From: Algoriphagus marincola HL-49
Lineage (GTDB): Bacteria > Bacteroidota > Bacteroidia > Cytophagales > Cyclobacteriaceae
Assembly (NCBI GenBank): GCA_001314815.1
Contig: LJXT01000005.1
Span: 1-64,000 of the forward strand
DNA length: 64,000 bases
Direction of reading: 5' to 3'
In this document: one piece after another, positions 53,957 through 61,990 of the stretch
Layout: every line of letters starts with the position of its first letter
How positions within the stretch are numbered: the first letter of the stretch is position 1
Translations under genes and position numbers: made by a program
Notes under the pieces: generated by a model
What the model was told of the DNA's origin: nothing
The model's input: the letters and a program-made list of their open reading frames with translations, nothing else
Databases searched by the model: none

Positions 53957-54592
53957 ATGACACTTCAAGAGGTCAAAAGACTTGCTGCTCAGGGCGAGGG
54001 GCTTCGACTGGAATTCAAAAAGAAGGTCGCCTTTCCGGAAAAAATTGTCCGGGAGCTTATTGCCCTTGCTAATACCGAAGGCGGTAAATTGCTATTGGGT
54101 GTCGATGATGATGGGACAGTCAGTGGGCAGCGTTTTATCGAAGAGGAAGTGTTTGTCTTGAAGCGGGCTATTCAAGATTATATTCTACCCAGTTTTGATT
54201 ACGAAGTGGATATGATCAAAATCAACGAAAAGAAGGGAGTGGCTATTTTTGATATACCAAAAAGTAATGGGACTGCACACTACTTAATGGATGGAAATCG
54301 GAAGAAAGCCTACATCCGGGTGGAAGATAGAAGCGTGCAGGCTAGTCGGGAAGTCTGGGAAATCCTCAAACGTCGACATCATCAGCGAGATATAGTTTTT
54401 ACTTACGGCCCAAAGGAAGAAAAGCTGATGCGGATTTTGGGAGAAAATGGAAAAGTAACCCTTCGCGAGTACATCAGGGAGGCGAAGCTTCCTAAATTTC
54501 TAGCCAGTAAGACCTTGGTGAGACTGGTTTTGGCAAATGTCTTGGAAATCCATCCGGAAGAGTCTGAGGACTATTTTACCTTGAAAGAGTAG
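53957..54592 (+). CDS. AlbA_2/Schlafen-like putative DNA-binding protein
   Basis: 211 aa. N-terminal AlbA_2 (Schlafen-core-like) domain: 'GLRLEFKKKVAFPEKIVREL' and 'IALANTEGGKLLLGVDDDG' are clear, and 'GTAHYLMDGNRKKAYIRV' closes the domain. The C-terminal 70 residues look like a winged helix ('KLMRILGENGKVTLREYIRE'). Such proteins act as regulators or, in Schlafen relatives, nucleases. Gap of 9 nt after uvrB suggests an operon and a possible link to DNA damage. The last 17 bp overlap the 3-prime end of the convergent PLP enzyme gene. Confidence 0.88.
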   Translation: MTLQEVKRLAAQGEGLRLEFKKKVAFPEKIVRELIALANTEGGKLLLGVDDDGTVSGQRFIEEEVFVLKRAIQDYILPSFDYEVDMIKINEKKGVAIFDIPKSNGTAHYLMDGNRKKAYIRVEDRSVQASREVWEILKRRHHQRDIVFTYGPKEEKLMRILGENGKVTLREYIREAKLPKFLASKTLVRLVLANVLEIHPEESEDYFTLKE

Positions 54593-55499
54593 GGAGCTTG
54601 ATTCCTGTCTGAAAAGTGAAACCTTCATTTCCCTGCAAGCCACCCGAGTGAATGGCTAAAATTTTTGAACCACTTGGGAAAAAGTCTTTTTCGATTAAGT
54701 CCCAAATTCCGGCAAGCATCTTTCCGGTGTAAATTGGATCAAGGACAATCCCAAAACTGTCAAAAAACCACCAAATAAACTCGATCAGGGATTGTCGGTA
54801 TTTGGCGTAGCCGCCAAAGTGGTAGTCGGTGAAAATCTGATGTTGGTTGCTAAGCTCTATGCCAAAAGTCTGGCTTAACTCAGCGACTTCTTGATGAATA
54901 AAATCCCCTTTCAGTGCTGAAAATCCCAAAACACTTTGATCAGGCCTTGCTGATTGAACCAAACCTAAAAATGTGCCCGCAGTGCCGATAGCAGTGCCGA
55001 TATGCGTAAAGCCGTAATCGTCTGCCGAAAGAATCTCACGGGTGCCTCGTATAGCTTCTGCATTGGTGCCTCCTTCCGGAATCAAGTAGAAGTCCCCAAA
55101 TTTTTCCTTCAGTCGCTGGATGAAATCTGCATCCTTTTTTTTACGAAAATCTTCTCGGTTCACGTAGTGAAGCTGCATCCCTTTTTCTGTAGCGGCTTTC
55201 AGGGTAGGATTTAACGGTAAAGTTTCTTCACCTCGAATGATACCAATAGATTTCATCCCTAAAGCAAATGCCGCTTGGGATACAGCATGAATATGATTGG
55301 AATAAGCACCGCCAAAGGTCAAGAGTGTATGATGGTCTTCAGCTTGAGCTTTTAATAGGTTGTATTTTAACTTGAAAAATTTATTTCCCGGTACCAATTC
55401 ATGGATCAAGTCCAAGCGTTTAATGGATAATTCAAGCCCTTTTTCTTCCAAAAGAGGATGATCTAAAGGCTGGTTAACAATGGGATTGGGGCTAAGCAT
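54576..55499 (-). CDS. PLP-dependent ACC deaminase/D-cysteine desulfhydrase family protein
   Basis: 307 aa. Fold-type II PLP enzyme: the PLP-binding Lys lies in 'VPGNKFFKLKYNLL' (about residue 40), 'LLTFGGAYSNHIHAVSQAA' binds the cofactor phosphate region, and 'IPEGGTNAEAIRG' and 'HIGTAIGTAGTFLGL' follow. The family deaminates 1-aminocyclopropane-1-carboxylate or desulfurates D-cysteine; most bacterial relatives act on D-Cys or related amino acids. Slightly short compared with characterised ACC deaminases (about 340). It overlaps the AlbA_2 gene at its 3-prime end and is divergent from the pseudouridine synthase. Confidence 0.9.
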   Translation of the reverse strand: MLSPNPIVNQPLDHPLLEEKGLELSIKRLDLIHELVPGNKFFKLKYNLLKAQAEDHHTLLTFGGAYSNHIHAVSQAAFALGMKSIGIIRGEETLPLNPTLKAATEKGMQLHYVNREDFRKKKDADFIQRLKEKFGDFYLIPEGGTNAEAIRGTREILSADDYGFTHIGTAIGTAGTFLGLVQSARPDQSVLGFSALKGDFIHQEVAELSQTFGIELSNQHQIFTDYHFGGYAKYRQSLIEFIWWFFDSFGIVLDPIYTGKMLAGIWDLIEKDFFPSGSKILAIHSGGLQGNEGFTFQTGIKLPTLSR

Positions 55500-55545
55500 G
55501 CTTGAATTTTGGGAAAGTTAAGGGAGTTCCGTGTATTTTTGCAGG

Positions 55546-56583
55546 ATGAATCAGCAACCCGAGGAGGAATTTGAGGACGAGGAAGTAGTATCTCTTTATG
55601 AGCACTATCATATCAAGGTCGACAAAGGACAGTCTCCGATCCGTATTGACAAATTTCTTACCGAGAAAGTGGCTTTCGCTACGCGCAATAAAGTGCAGCA
55701 GGCCATAGACAATAGCTTTGTGCTTGTCAATGGCCAATCTACCAAAGCAAATTACAAGATTAAGCCACTGGATGAGATCCGAGTCATGTTTCCACAAGAA
55801 CCACGGGATACCGAGGTAATTCCTGAAAACATTCCCTTGGATATCGTCTACGAAGATATGGATTTGCTGGTAGTCAATAAACCTGCCGGAATGGTAGTTC
55901 ATCCAGCACATGGCAACTGGACGGGTACCCTAGTGAATGGGCTGGTTTATCATTTTCAGCAACTTCCCGAGATGAAAGGGAATGTGGGCCGCCCCGGATT
56001 GGTACATCGAATCGATAAGGACACCTCTGGCCTTCTGGTGATCGCCAAGAAAGAAGAGGCCATGACACAGCTTGCGGCGCAGTTTTATCACCATACTATC
56101 GAGCGAAAATACATAGCCTTGGTCTGGGGCGAGATGGAAGAGAAGTCCGGGACCATCACCGGACATGTAGGACGAAGTGCCAAAGACCGGAAAATAATGG
56201 ACGTCTTTCCGGATGGAAGCCAAGGGAAACATGCGGTAACCCACTGGGAAGTGATCAATAATTTACGCTATGTCAGTTTGATTTCCTGCCAACTGGAGAC
56301 TGGAAGGACCCACCAGATCCGAGCTCACATGAAATATCTGGGACACCCCCTATTCAGCGATGGGATGTATGGCGGAGATAAAATCCGGAAAGGGACACAG
56401 TTTTCTAAGTATAAGTCTTTTGTAGAGAATTGCTTTCAAATCATGCCGAGGCAAGCCCTTCATGCCAAGTCTTTAGGTTTTAAGCATCCCCGTACTGGAG
56501 AGAAAATGTATTTCGAAGCACCACTTCCGGAAGATTTTTCGGCTGTATTAGCTAAGTGGGAGCATTATGTGCAGTATGAATAA
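55546..56583 (+). CDS. RluA/RluD family pseudouridine synthase
   Basis: 345 aa from ATG 55546 (five track residues dropped; the start codon follows a normal spacer). S4 RNA-binding domain ('IRIDKFLTEKVAFATRNKVQ'), then the synthase with 'VVNKPAGMVVHPAHGNWTGT' and the catalytic Asp in 'GLVHRIDKDTSGLLVIAK', followed by 'LETGRTHQIRAHMKYLGHPL'. It isomerises uridines in 23S rRNA, most like RluD (helix 69). Well conserved and complete. The tRNA-like genes start 240 bp downstream. Confidence 0.95.
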   Translation: MNQQPEEEFEDEEVVSLYEHYHIKVDKGQSPIRIDKFLTEKVAFATRNKVQQAIDNSFVLVNGQSTKANYKIKPLDEIRVMFPQEPRDTEVIPENIPLDIVYEDMDLLVVNKPAGMVVHPAHGNWTGTLVNGLVYHFQQLPEMKGNVGRPGLVHRIDKDTSGLLVIAKKEEAMTQLAAQFYHHTIERKYIALVWGEMEEKSGTITGHVGRSAKDRKIMDVFPDGSQGKHAVTHWEVINNLRYVSLISCQLETGRTHQIRAHMKYLGHPLFSDGMYGGDKIRKGTQFSKYKSFVENCFQIMPRQALHAKSLGFKHPRTGEKMYFEAPLPEDFSAVLAKWEHYVQYE

Positions 56584-56783
56584 AAGGAGAGTGTTTTGTT
56601 CAGAGCCTTTTCGCAGCCTACATTCTGTTTTAATACCCAAATACCGATTGAAAATAAGTCAAAAATAAGACTGGAATCAGATTCAAAATTAATGAATCGG
56701 TATATTTAAAACGATTTCATTAAATAATATGTAAATTTTTAATAAAATTTTTAGATTATTTTCAAAAAATAATCCTTTTGCTG

Positions 56784-56791
56784 TATATTTG
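56784..56791 (+). promoter_or_regulatory. Probable -7 promoter box of tRNA-like gene 1
   Basis: TATATTTG fits the TAnnTTTG consensus, 36 bp before the acceptor stem. A TTTTC 20 bp upstream could serve as a poor -33 box. Confidence 0.5.
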
Positions 56792-56826
56792 AAACAGTCA
56801 AACGGCTGAAAGTTCTAGTATCATAC

Positions 56827-56949
56827 TGTAGGATGTTGAAATTGGCAGACAAGCCCTCCTGTCTCGGGGGTGGGGATGAAAGGACAAAGCATTTATCGAG
56901 CTCGTGAATGCCTAACTTCCCCGTGGAGGTTCGAATCCTTCTCCTACAG
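56827..56949 (+). tRNA. tRNA-like RNA 1, class II body, anticodon loop GUC, 54-nt variable arm
   Basis: 123 nt. 7-bp acceptor stem TGTAGGA/TCCTACA, discriminator G, with a further C-G pair possible outside. D arm TTG-AAATTGGCAGA-CAA is like that of tRNA-Leu. Anticodon arm CCCTC-CTGTCTC-GGGGG gives loop U33, G34-U35-C36, but U37, where tRNAs have a purine. T arm GGAGG-TTCGAAT-CCTTC is standard. The variable region is 54 nt: TGGGG..CCCCGT forms the base, and inside are GCATT/AATGC with a CGAGCTCG loop. Normal class II arms reach about 24 nt at most. The body is 100 percent identical to the copy at 57344. CCA is not encoded. A dedicated terminator follows. It may be a non-decoding tRNA-like RNA; long arm and G73 point to SerRS, the D loop to Leu. 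Confidence 0.8.
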
Positions 56950-56980
56950 CAGGTTATTTTGGGTTTATTGTTAATTGATT

Positions 56981-57013
56981 AAAACCATGAAATTGTTTTT
57001 CATGGTTTTTTTT
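56981..57013 (+). terminator. Terminator of tRNA-like gene 1
   Basis: AAAACCATGAA and TTCATGGTTTT make an 11-bp stem, followed by a T-run of eight. It starts 32 bp after the tRNA-like gene. 57014-57184 between it and the next feature is AT-rich and empty. Confidence 0.88.
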
Positions 57014-57184
57014 TGCTCCTAGGTTTCAGGTTTTTTAGTTGGATTGAAGATTTGTTAATGAAGCTTTGATTTTAAGATGTTTCATTTTATAAAAAATATC
57101 AAAAAGACATATTTATTAAAAATAATGTAAAAAATTAGAAAAAAATTTGCAAAAAGGGTAATAAAAGGATCATTTTGTTAATTT

Positions 57185-57300
57185 TGAATCATCAAGAGTT
57201 AGAAATTGAGCTATCGCAAAACGATGCGATTCATACTTGAAAAGCGGCGCGTAAGCAATGGAGACAGACGACTTTTTCGACTGTAAGTTATTCGCCGCTT
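57185..57300 (+). ncRNA. Structured leader upstream of tRNA-like gene 2 (candidate)
   Basis: Two stems can be drawn: ATCGC/GCGAT (about 57213-57231) and an 8-bp AAGCGGCG/CGCCGCTT enclosing a 43-nt loop (57242-57300). A TAATTTTG promoter-like box lies just upstream (about 57179). It might be the 5-prime leader of tRNA-like gene 2 or a separate small RNA. Copy 1 has no equivalent. Confidence 0.45.
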
Positions 57301-57343
57301 CTTTTCTGAATTTAAACGACCCAAGGTCTCTAAGAAATAATCC

Positions 57344-57466
57344 TGTAGGATGTTGAAATTGGCAGACAAGCCCTCCTGTCTCGGGGGTGGAGGTAAAGGA
57401 AAAAGCATGGCTCAAACCGGACTATCGCCTAACTGCTCCGTGGAGGTTCGAATCCTTCTCCTACAG
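57344..57466 (+). tRNA. tRNA-like RNA 2, class II body, anticodon loop GUC, 54-nt variable arm
   Basis: Same 123-nt length as copy 1, and the acceptor, D, anticodon and T arms are identical base for base. Only the variable arm differs. Its base pair set changed from GGGG/CCCC in copy 1 to GGAG/CTCC here, a compensatory change that keeps the stem. The motifs AAAGCA and GCCTAAC inside the arm are shared, while about 18 central bases (ggctcaaaccggactatc) differ completely. This pattern (constant body, variable insert, conserved frame) suggests selection for a structure with an exchangeable segment. CCA is not encoded. A 40-nt leader joins it to the structured region upstream, and a terminator begins 2 bp after it. 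Confidence 0.8.
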
Positions 57467-57468
57467 CT

Positions 57469-57500
57469 AAAAGCAGCAAGAAATTGCTGCTTTTTTATTT
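57469..57500 (+). terminator. Terminator of tRNA-like gene 2
   Basis: AAAAGCAGCAA and TTGCTGCTTTT form an 11-bp stem with a GAAA loop, followed by a T-rich run. It ends 40 bp before the next start codon. Confidence 0.9.
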
Positions 57501-57540
57501 TTTAGAGCAGATTTAGTTATTTTTCACAAAATACCTCAGC

Positions 57541-60500
57541 ATGATCAAAGGAATCCGTGATAAACTCAGCCATCATCCCCGGCGCAAGCGGGTTTTGAGG
57601 GTTTTGATCTATTTGCTGCTCAGTCTTCTCTTTTTGGAGTTCTTTTTTTATTTCGGTTCCAACCTTCTGTTGCTCAATTGGGCGAGGACTAAAGTCAATG
57701 AAGCAACGGGCGGAGTCTATCAGGTAGAGTTTAATCGTTTGAATTTTTCACTGTTTCGTCGTGGCGTATTCCTAAATGGTATCGTCCTTCGTCCGGATCC
57801 CAATGCAGCTGCTAATCAAAATCAGGTTTTGTTTAATTTTCAATTGGATGAATTGGGAATTCAAAACCTCTGGTTTGACTGGGATCAGAAAATCCTCGAA
57901 GTAGGAAACATCAGGCTTGAGAATCCGGATCTTTCACTTCAACTTCCTCCCGATTTGGAAGAAAGCGATTCTCTGTACCAAGAGGAAGTGTCAGCAGTGC
58001 GCCGACTTGAAAATGAAATCAAAAAGAGTATCGATCAGTTGATCATTGGGGGGGTGATTATCGATGAAATCTTGATAACGGACGCAGACTTGTTCTTTTT
58101 TAACTTTCTTAGTAAAAAATCCATCAATGCCAAGAATACGCGGCTGCATATTTTTGATGTGAATTGGAGCGAATCGGGTGACTGGGACACCCCTTTCAAT
58201 GCCAAAGGCTTTGAGTTTGAGCTGGAAAAAGTGGAGTTCTCCTTGCCGGATAAGGTTCATACCATAGTTGCCGAAAAAGCATTTGTCACCTCGTTGGACA
58301 GTCGCATTTCGGTTGAAGAATTTTCCCTCAAGTCTGACAAAACTGTTGATGCGCCTGTTTATTATGAGCTTTTTTTGGATGAGTTGCGGATAGGGAATGT
58401 GGATTTAAATCGTGCATTTAGACAATCAGAGCTGGAAGTTGATGAGGTCATTCTAAATAAGCCCTCAGTGCAGGTGATCCGAAATGAGAATCTTACAAAA
58501 AGTGTCCAAAGGAGTGGTGACCTGAATGAATTGATCGAAGGCTTACTTAAGTCTATCTACATCAAAGAACTATCTGTCCGAGAGGGTGATTTTTTGACAG
58601 GGGGGCTTCTGGATAGTCTCCACAATCGGATAGAGGCTGGAAAAGTGGAGTTCAAAATGGTTGAGTTCTACCTGGGAGAGGATCAGAGTAGGAGGCAGAA
58701 TCAGTTTTTTTATGGAAAAGATGCTGCCATGGAACTTGGAGAGTTTGTGCTATACCTGTCGGATGATTATCACCTAATTCGAGGCGAAAAAGTCCTGGCC
58801 AGTTCCTTTTTGGAAAGAATCGAGGTGGAGGGATTTGAGCTGGTGGAAAGGCCGGAAATAAACCCTGAAATAGTTCCCAATCAGCGGTTTGATATCAAGC
58901 TTGAGACCGTGGAGATGGAGGCGGCTGAATTGAAAAAGCTCTATAACGAAGGGATATTGGATGTGGATAGGATTACCTTGCAAGCACCCGAAGTTGAAAT
59001 CACTGATCTGCGAAGAGCTACCTCAGTGGAAGTCGAAAAAGCGAGGAAGAATATATGGGAAGGCTATTTGACAGAAGCAAATATTGGGGTTTTTGATTTG
59101 ATTGATGGTCGGGTCCAATTCAAGAATGCAACAGGCTTACGCTCGGATGATGTAGCCTTTGAGCGGATCAGTTTGAGTTTGGAAGATGTCAAAGTGTCAT
59201 TAGATTCCGTGTTTGAAATTCAAGATGCCCTTCTAGCTGAAGAAGTGGTATTGAGTTTGGATAAGTATAGGCTCAAGCTTCGGGATAACCTTCACGTTTT
59301 TGAAGCGGGAGAGGTGATTGTCGATTCCAAACGTGATTTGATTGAGCTGAGAGACTTTACTTTAAGGCCTGAAAATCCCCAGAATATTTCTGGTGTTTTA
59401 GATGCCTACGGTAAAAGTGTAGTGCTGAATTTCAAGGTCCCCAGCTTTCAGGTGAGAGGAGTTGATATCAGGGCAGCCCTGCTTGAAGAGAGATTGGATA
59501 TTAGTGAGATTTTTGTCCTTGGCTCTGAGTTTGAATATAGAAAATATCGTAAAACCTCCGAATCTTCCAGGGGAGACGGGCCAAACTCCGTGGATGATTT
59601 TCAAGACCTTCTTTCTTCTTATTTCCGTTCAGTTTCCATCGATTCGGTCCGTTTTCAGGAGGGAAAACTCAATTTTTTTGATTTTTCCGGAAGGAGAGAA
59701 ATTAGTTTTTCCGAAGAGGATCTGTCTCTTTATTTGAAGAATTTTTACTTCGAAGAAGGAATGGTGAATGATACTTCCAAGACTTTCTTTTCGGATGAAA
59801 TTATTCTTGATCTGGCAGATTACTCCTTCAGTCTAGCCCAGGGTGACTATGATGTGAAGACTAATCACCTTCAGTTTGATACCAAGAAAAAGCGTTTGTC
59901 AATTGATACTCTTACACTCATTCCCGGACAGAATCTTTCCAGTAAAATTGCCTTGTCCCTGCAGCTGCCGATGGTGGAGTTGGATGGGGTGGATTTGGAG
60001 GATTTTTTATTCAATGATCAGTTGAACCTCCATCGTCTGAAGGTGAATGAAAGCTCGATTAATTTGGAGGTGAATCCGGATTATATTCGTAATGAAGGCC
60101 GGGAGGCTAGGAGAAATCAAAGGAGAAGTGAAAGGAGGGTCCTCAAGGAGGTAAGCATAGATGAAGTAATTGCGACTAATTCTAATTTTAACCTGCTCTA
60201 CCGCTATGGACAACGAGGGGAACAATCCATCAATACTGATTTTGACCTTTCTATTCAGGATCTGAACTTGGGTGAAGAAGTGGATTTGAGGCTTGATGCT
60301 TCACAACTCTTCGGGCAGTTGGCCATTTCTCTCAATAAGTTTCAATTCAATCTTCCGGATAGCATTCATCAGCTGGTATTTTCCAATCTCATTTTTGATA
60401 GTAAAAAAGATGAGACGGTTTTGTCTGGGATCACGATTTCTCCCATCGATCGCTCGAATAAAACGCCCTTTTTTCTGGAAGGTAGTATCGCTGAAATTGG

Positions 60501-61884
60501 TATTTCAAATAATGACTTGAGTCTTATTCAAGAAACTGGAGTGTTTGATATCGAAAAGCTCCGAATCTCCCGGCCGAAGCTGCGTGTCATCCGAGACAAA
60601 GAAGCACCTCGAATCAATAAAGTATCCCAATCAAATAATGCTGATTCGGTAGGTCTGATTCAGAAAATTCTCCTTCAATCAATAGAAATACAAGAAGGAC
60701 AGATAAAAATTGAAGATCTTTACAAGGGTGCGATCAATGGGCTAGGTTTTAATAAGGTCAACGCACAAATCAATGCACTTAATTGGGATCTGACTCAAAT
60801 GAGGGATGTAAAGATCCTCGAATCACTTTTAGAGGGGGATTCTTTTCTTTCCTTTGGAGATTATGAGATTTTCAGCAAAGATAGTATGGAGTCGGTGCGG
60901 GTGGATAAAGTGATCATCGATAGCGGGTCCTTTGAGCTGGAAAAAGCTCGCTATGCTCCGACGATGGGTCGGTACGAGTATTTGCGGAAAAAGGGGTTTC
61001 AGACCGATGCCTTGGATCTGACAATCGAGAACTTAAAAGTCGATGGGATCGATTACCCAGCCTATTTTGAAAAGGGTCTGATTAAAGCCAGAAAGTTTCG
61101 GGGAGACGAGTTTCGATTGGATGTTTTCAGAGACAAACGAATTCCCATGGCAGAGAATAATTACAAACCCATGCCTCAAGTTTTGCTGAGCCAAGCCCCT
61201 TTTTCTGTTCTTTTGGATACCGTTGTGTTGGAAAATGGTCGAATTCGTTATCAGGAATTTACCCAGGGTTCTCAACTTCCAGGGCAGATTGTCTTTGAGG
61301 GTGTAGCTGCAGGAATCGCACCGGCAGCTACCAGTACAGAGGGTTCATCCTATCCTTTAAAGGAGTTGGATTTGATTGCAACCGCTAAGTTGATGGGAGA
61401 GGGGGAGATCAATCTCCAAAGCCGTCTGTTTTTCGAAGATCCTTATCCTATGGATGTAACGCTGCAGCTTGGAGCCATGCCTTTGGAAAAATTAAATGGG
61501 ATATTGGCCAAAGCAGCATTTTTAAATACTCGTAAAGACGCCCGTGTGGTCATGGGGGATTGGAGTTTTCGGCTAGATGATGAGGAAGCTATCGGGAAAA
61601 TGCGTTTTCACTATGAGGATTTGAAAATTGATTTTCTTGACTCTCTGACTTTGGAAAAAGGAAAAGGCAAACTTGCCTTTATGAGTTTTCTAGGGAATAC
61701 TTTGATCAAAAATAATAATCCGCGAAAACTTTTTGGGAATACGGTTCTATCTGATATTTACTTCAAAAGAGACACATCTAAATTTATATTTAGTTCATGG
61801 TGGAAAGCAACACTAAGTGGTCTCAAGGGTTCGGTGGGACTAGGACAGCCAGCTATTCCGGTCCGGAAAGAAGAGGAGGAGTAA
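57541..61884 (+). CDS. Very large AsmA-like envelope protein
   Basis: 1447 aa. One N-terminal membrane helix at about 20-37 ('VLIYLLLSLLFLEFFFYF') followed by 'VNEATGGVYQVEFNRLNFS' and 'GVFLNGIVLRP', the opening of AsmA/TamB-like proteins. The rest is a long series of similar beta segments of the form 'xxLxIxxVxLExAxLxxLY' (for example 'DIKLETVEMEAAELKKLYNE'), as in the bridge-like lipid-transfer repeats of this superfamily. The C-terminal part has 'LKELDLIATAKLMGEGEINL'. Such proteins span the periplasm and are thought to move lipids between the membranes. Family-level assignment only. It is directly downstream of the tRNA-like genes with its own start. Confidence 0.72.
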   Translation: MIKGIRDKLSHHPRRKRVLRVLIYLLLSLLFLEFFFYFGSNLLLLNWARTKVNEATGGVYQVEFNRLNFSLFRRGVFLNGIVLRPDPNAAANQNQVLFNFQLDELGIQNLWFDWDQKILEVGNIRLENPDLSLQLPPDLEESDSLYQEEVSAVRRLENEIKKSIDQLIIGGVIIDEILITDADLFFFNFLSKKSINAKNTRLHIFDVNWSESGDWDTPFNAKGFEFELEKVEFSLPDKVHTIVAEKAFVTSLDSRISVEEFSLKSDKTVDAPVYYELFLDELRIGNVDLNRAFRQSELEVDEVILNKPSVQVIRNENLTKSVQRSGDLNELIEGLLKSIYIKELSVREGDFLTGGLLDSLHNRIEAGKVEFKMVEFYLGEDQSRRQNQFFYGKDAAMELGEFVLYLSDDYHLIRGEKVLASSFLERIEVEGFELVERPEINPEIVPNQRFDIKLETVEMEAAELKKLYNEGILDVDRITLQAPEVEITDLRRATSVEVEKARKNIWEGYLTEANIGVFDLIDGRVQFKNATGLRSDDVAFERISLSLEDVKVSLDSVFEIQDALLAEEVVLSLDKYRLKLRDNLHVFEAGEVIVDSKRDLIELRDFTLRPENPQNISGVLDAYGKSVVLNFKVPSFQVRGVDIRAALLEERLDISEIFVLGSEFEYRKYRKTSESSRGDGPNSVDDFQDLLSSYFRSVSIDSVRFQEGKLNFFDFSGRREISFSEEDLSLYLKNFYFEEGMVNDTSKTFFSDEIILDLADYSFSLAQGDYDVKTNHLQFDTKKKRLSIDTLTLIPGQNLSSKIALSLQLPMVELDGVDLEDFLFNDQLNLHRLKVNESSINLEVNPDYIRNEGREARRNQRRSERRVLKEVSIDEVIATNSNFNLLYRYGQRGEQSINTDFDLSIQDLNLGEEVDLRLDASQLFGQLAISLNKFQFNLPDSIHQLVFSNLIFDSKKDETVLSGITISPIDRSNKTPFFLEGSIAEIGISNNDLSLIQETGVFDIEKLRISRPKLRVIRDKEAPRINKVSQSNNADSVGLIQKILLQSIEIQEGQIKIEDLYKGAINGLGFNKVNAQINALNWDLTQMRDVKILESLLEGDSFLSFGDYEIFSKDSMESVRVDKVIIDSGSFELEKARYAPTMGRYEYLRKKGFQTDALDLTIENLKVDGIDYPAYFEKGLIKARKFRGDEFRLDVFRDKRIPMAENNYKPMPQVLLSQAPFSVLLDTVVLENGRIRYQEFTQGSQLPGQIVFEGVAAGIAPAATSTEGSSYPLKELDLIATAKLMGEGEINLQSRLFFEDPYPMDVTLQLGAMPLEKLNGILAKAAFLNTRKDARVVMGDWSFRLDDEEAIGKMRFHYEDLKIDFLDSLTLEKGKGKLAFMSFLGNTLIKNNNPRKLFGNTVLSDIYFKRDTSKFIFSSWWKATLSGLKGSVGLGQPAIPVRKEEEE

Positions 61885-61924
61885 TCGTCCGTTTGGAGGA
61901 TCAAAAGCTTTTTTTGATAAAAAC

Positions 61925-61970
61925 AAATCCCGTTTTGAACAGAATTGGATTCCTGCCCAAAACGGGATTT
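61925..61970. terminator. Bidirectional terminator
   Basis: A perfect 13-bp stem AAATCCCGTTTTG/CAAAACGGGATTT between convergent genes. Confidence 0.88.
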
Positions 61971-61990
61971 TGCAGATTAAAAGAAATGCT

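Noticed and set aside
56827-57466. Calling the two RNAs normal tRNA-Asp (GUC)
   Set aside because: tRNA-Asp is class I with a 4-5-nt variable loop and purine 37. These have a class II D arm, a 54-nt variable arm and U37.
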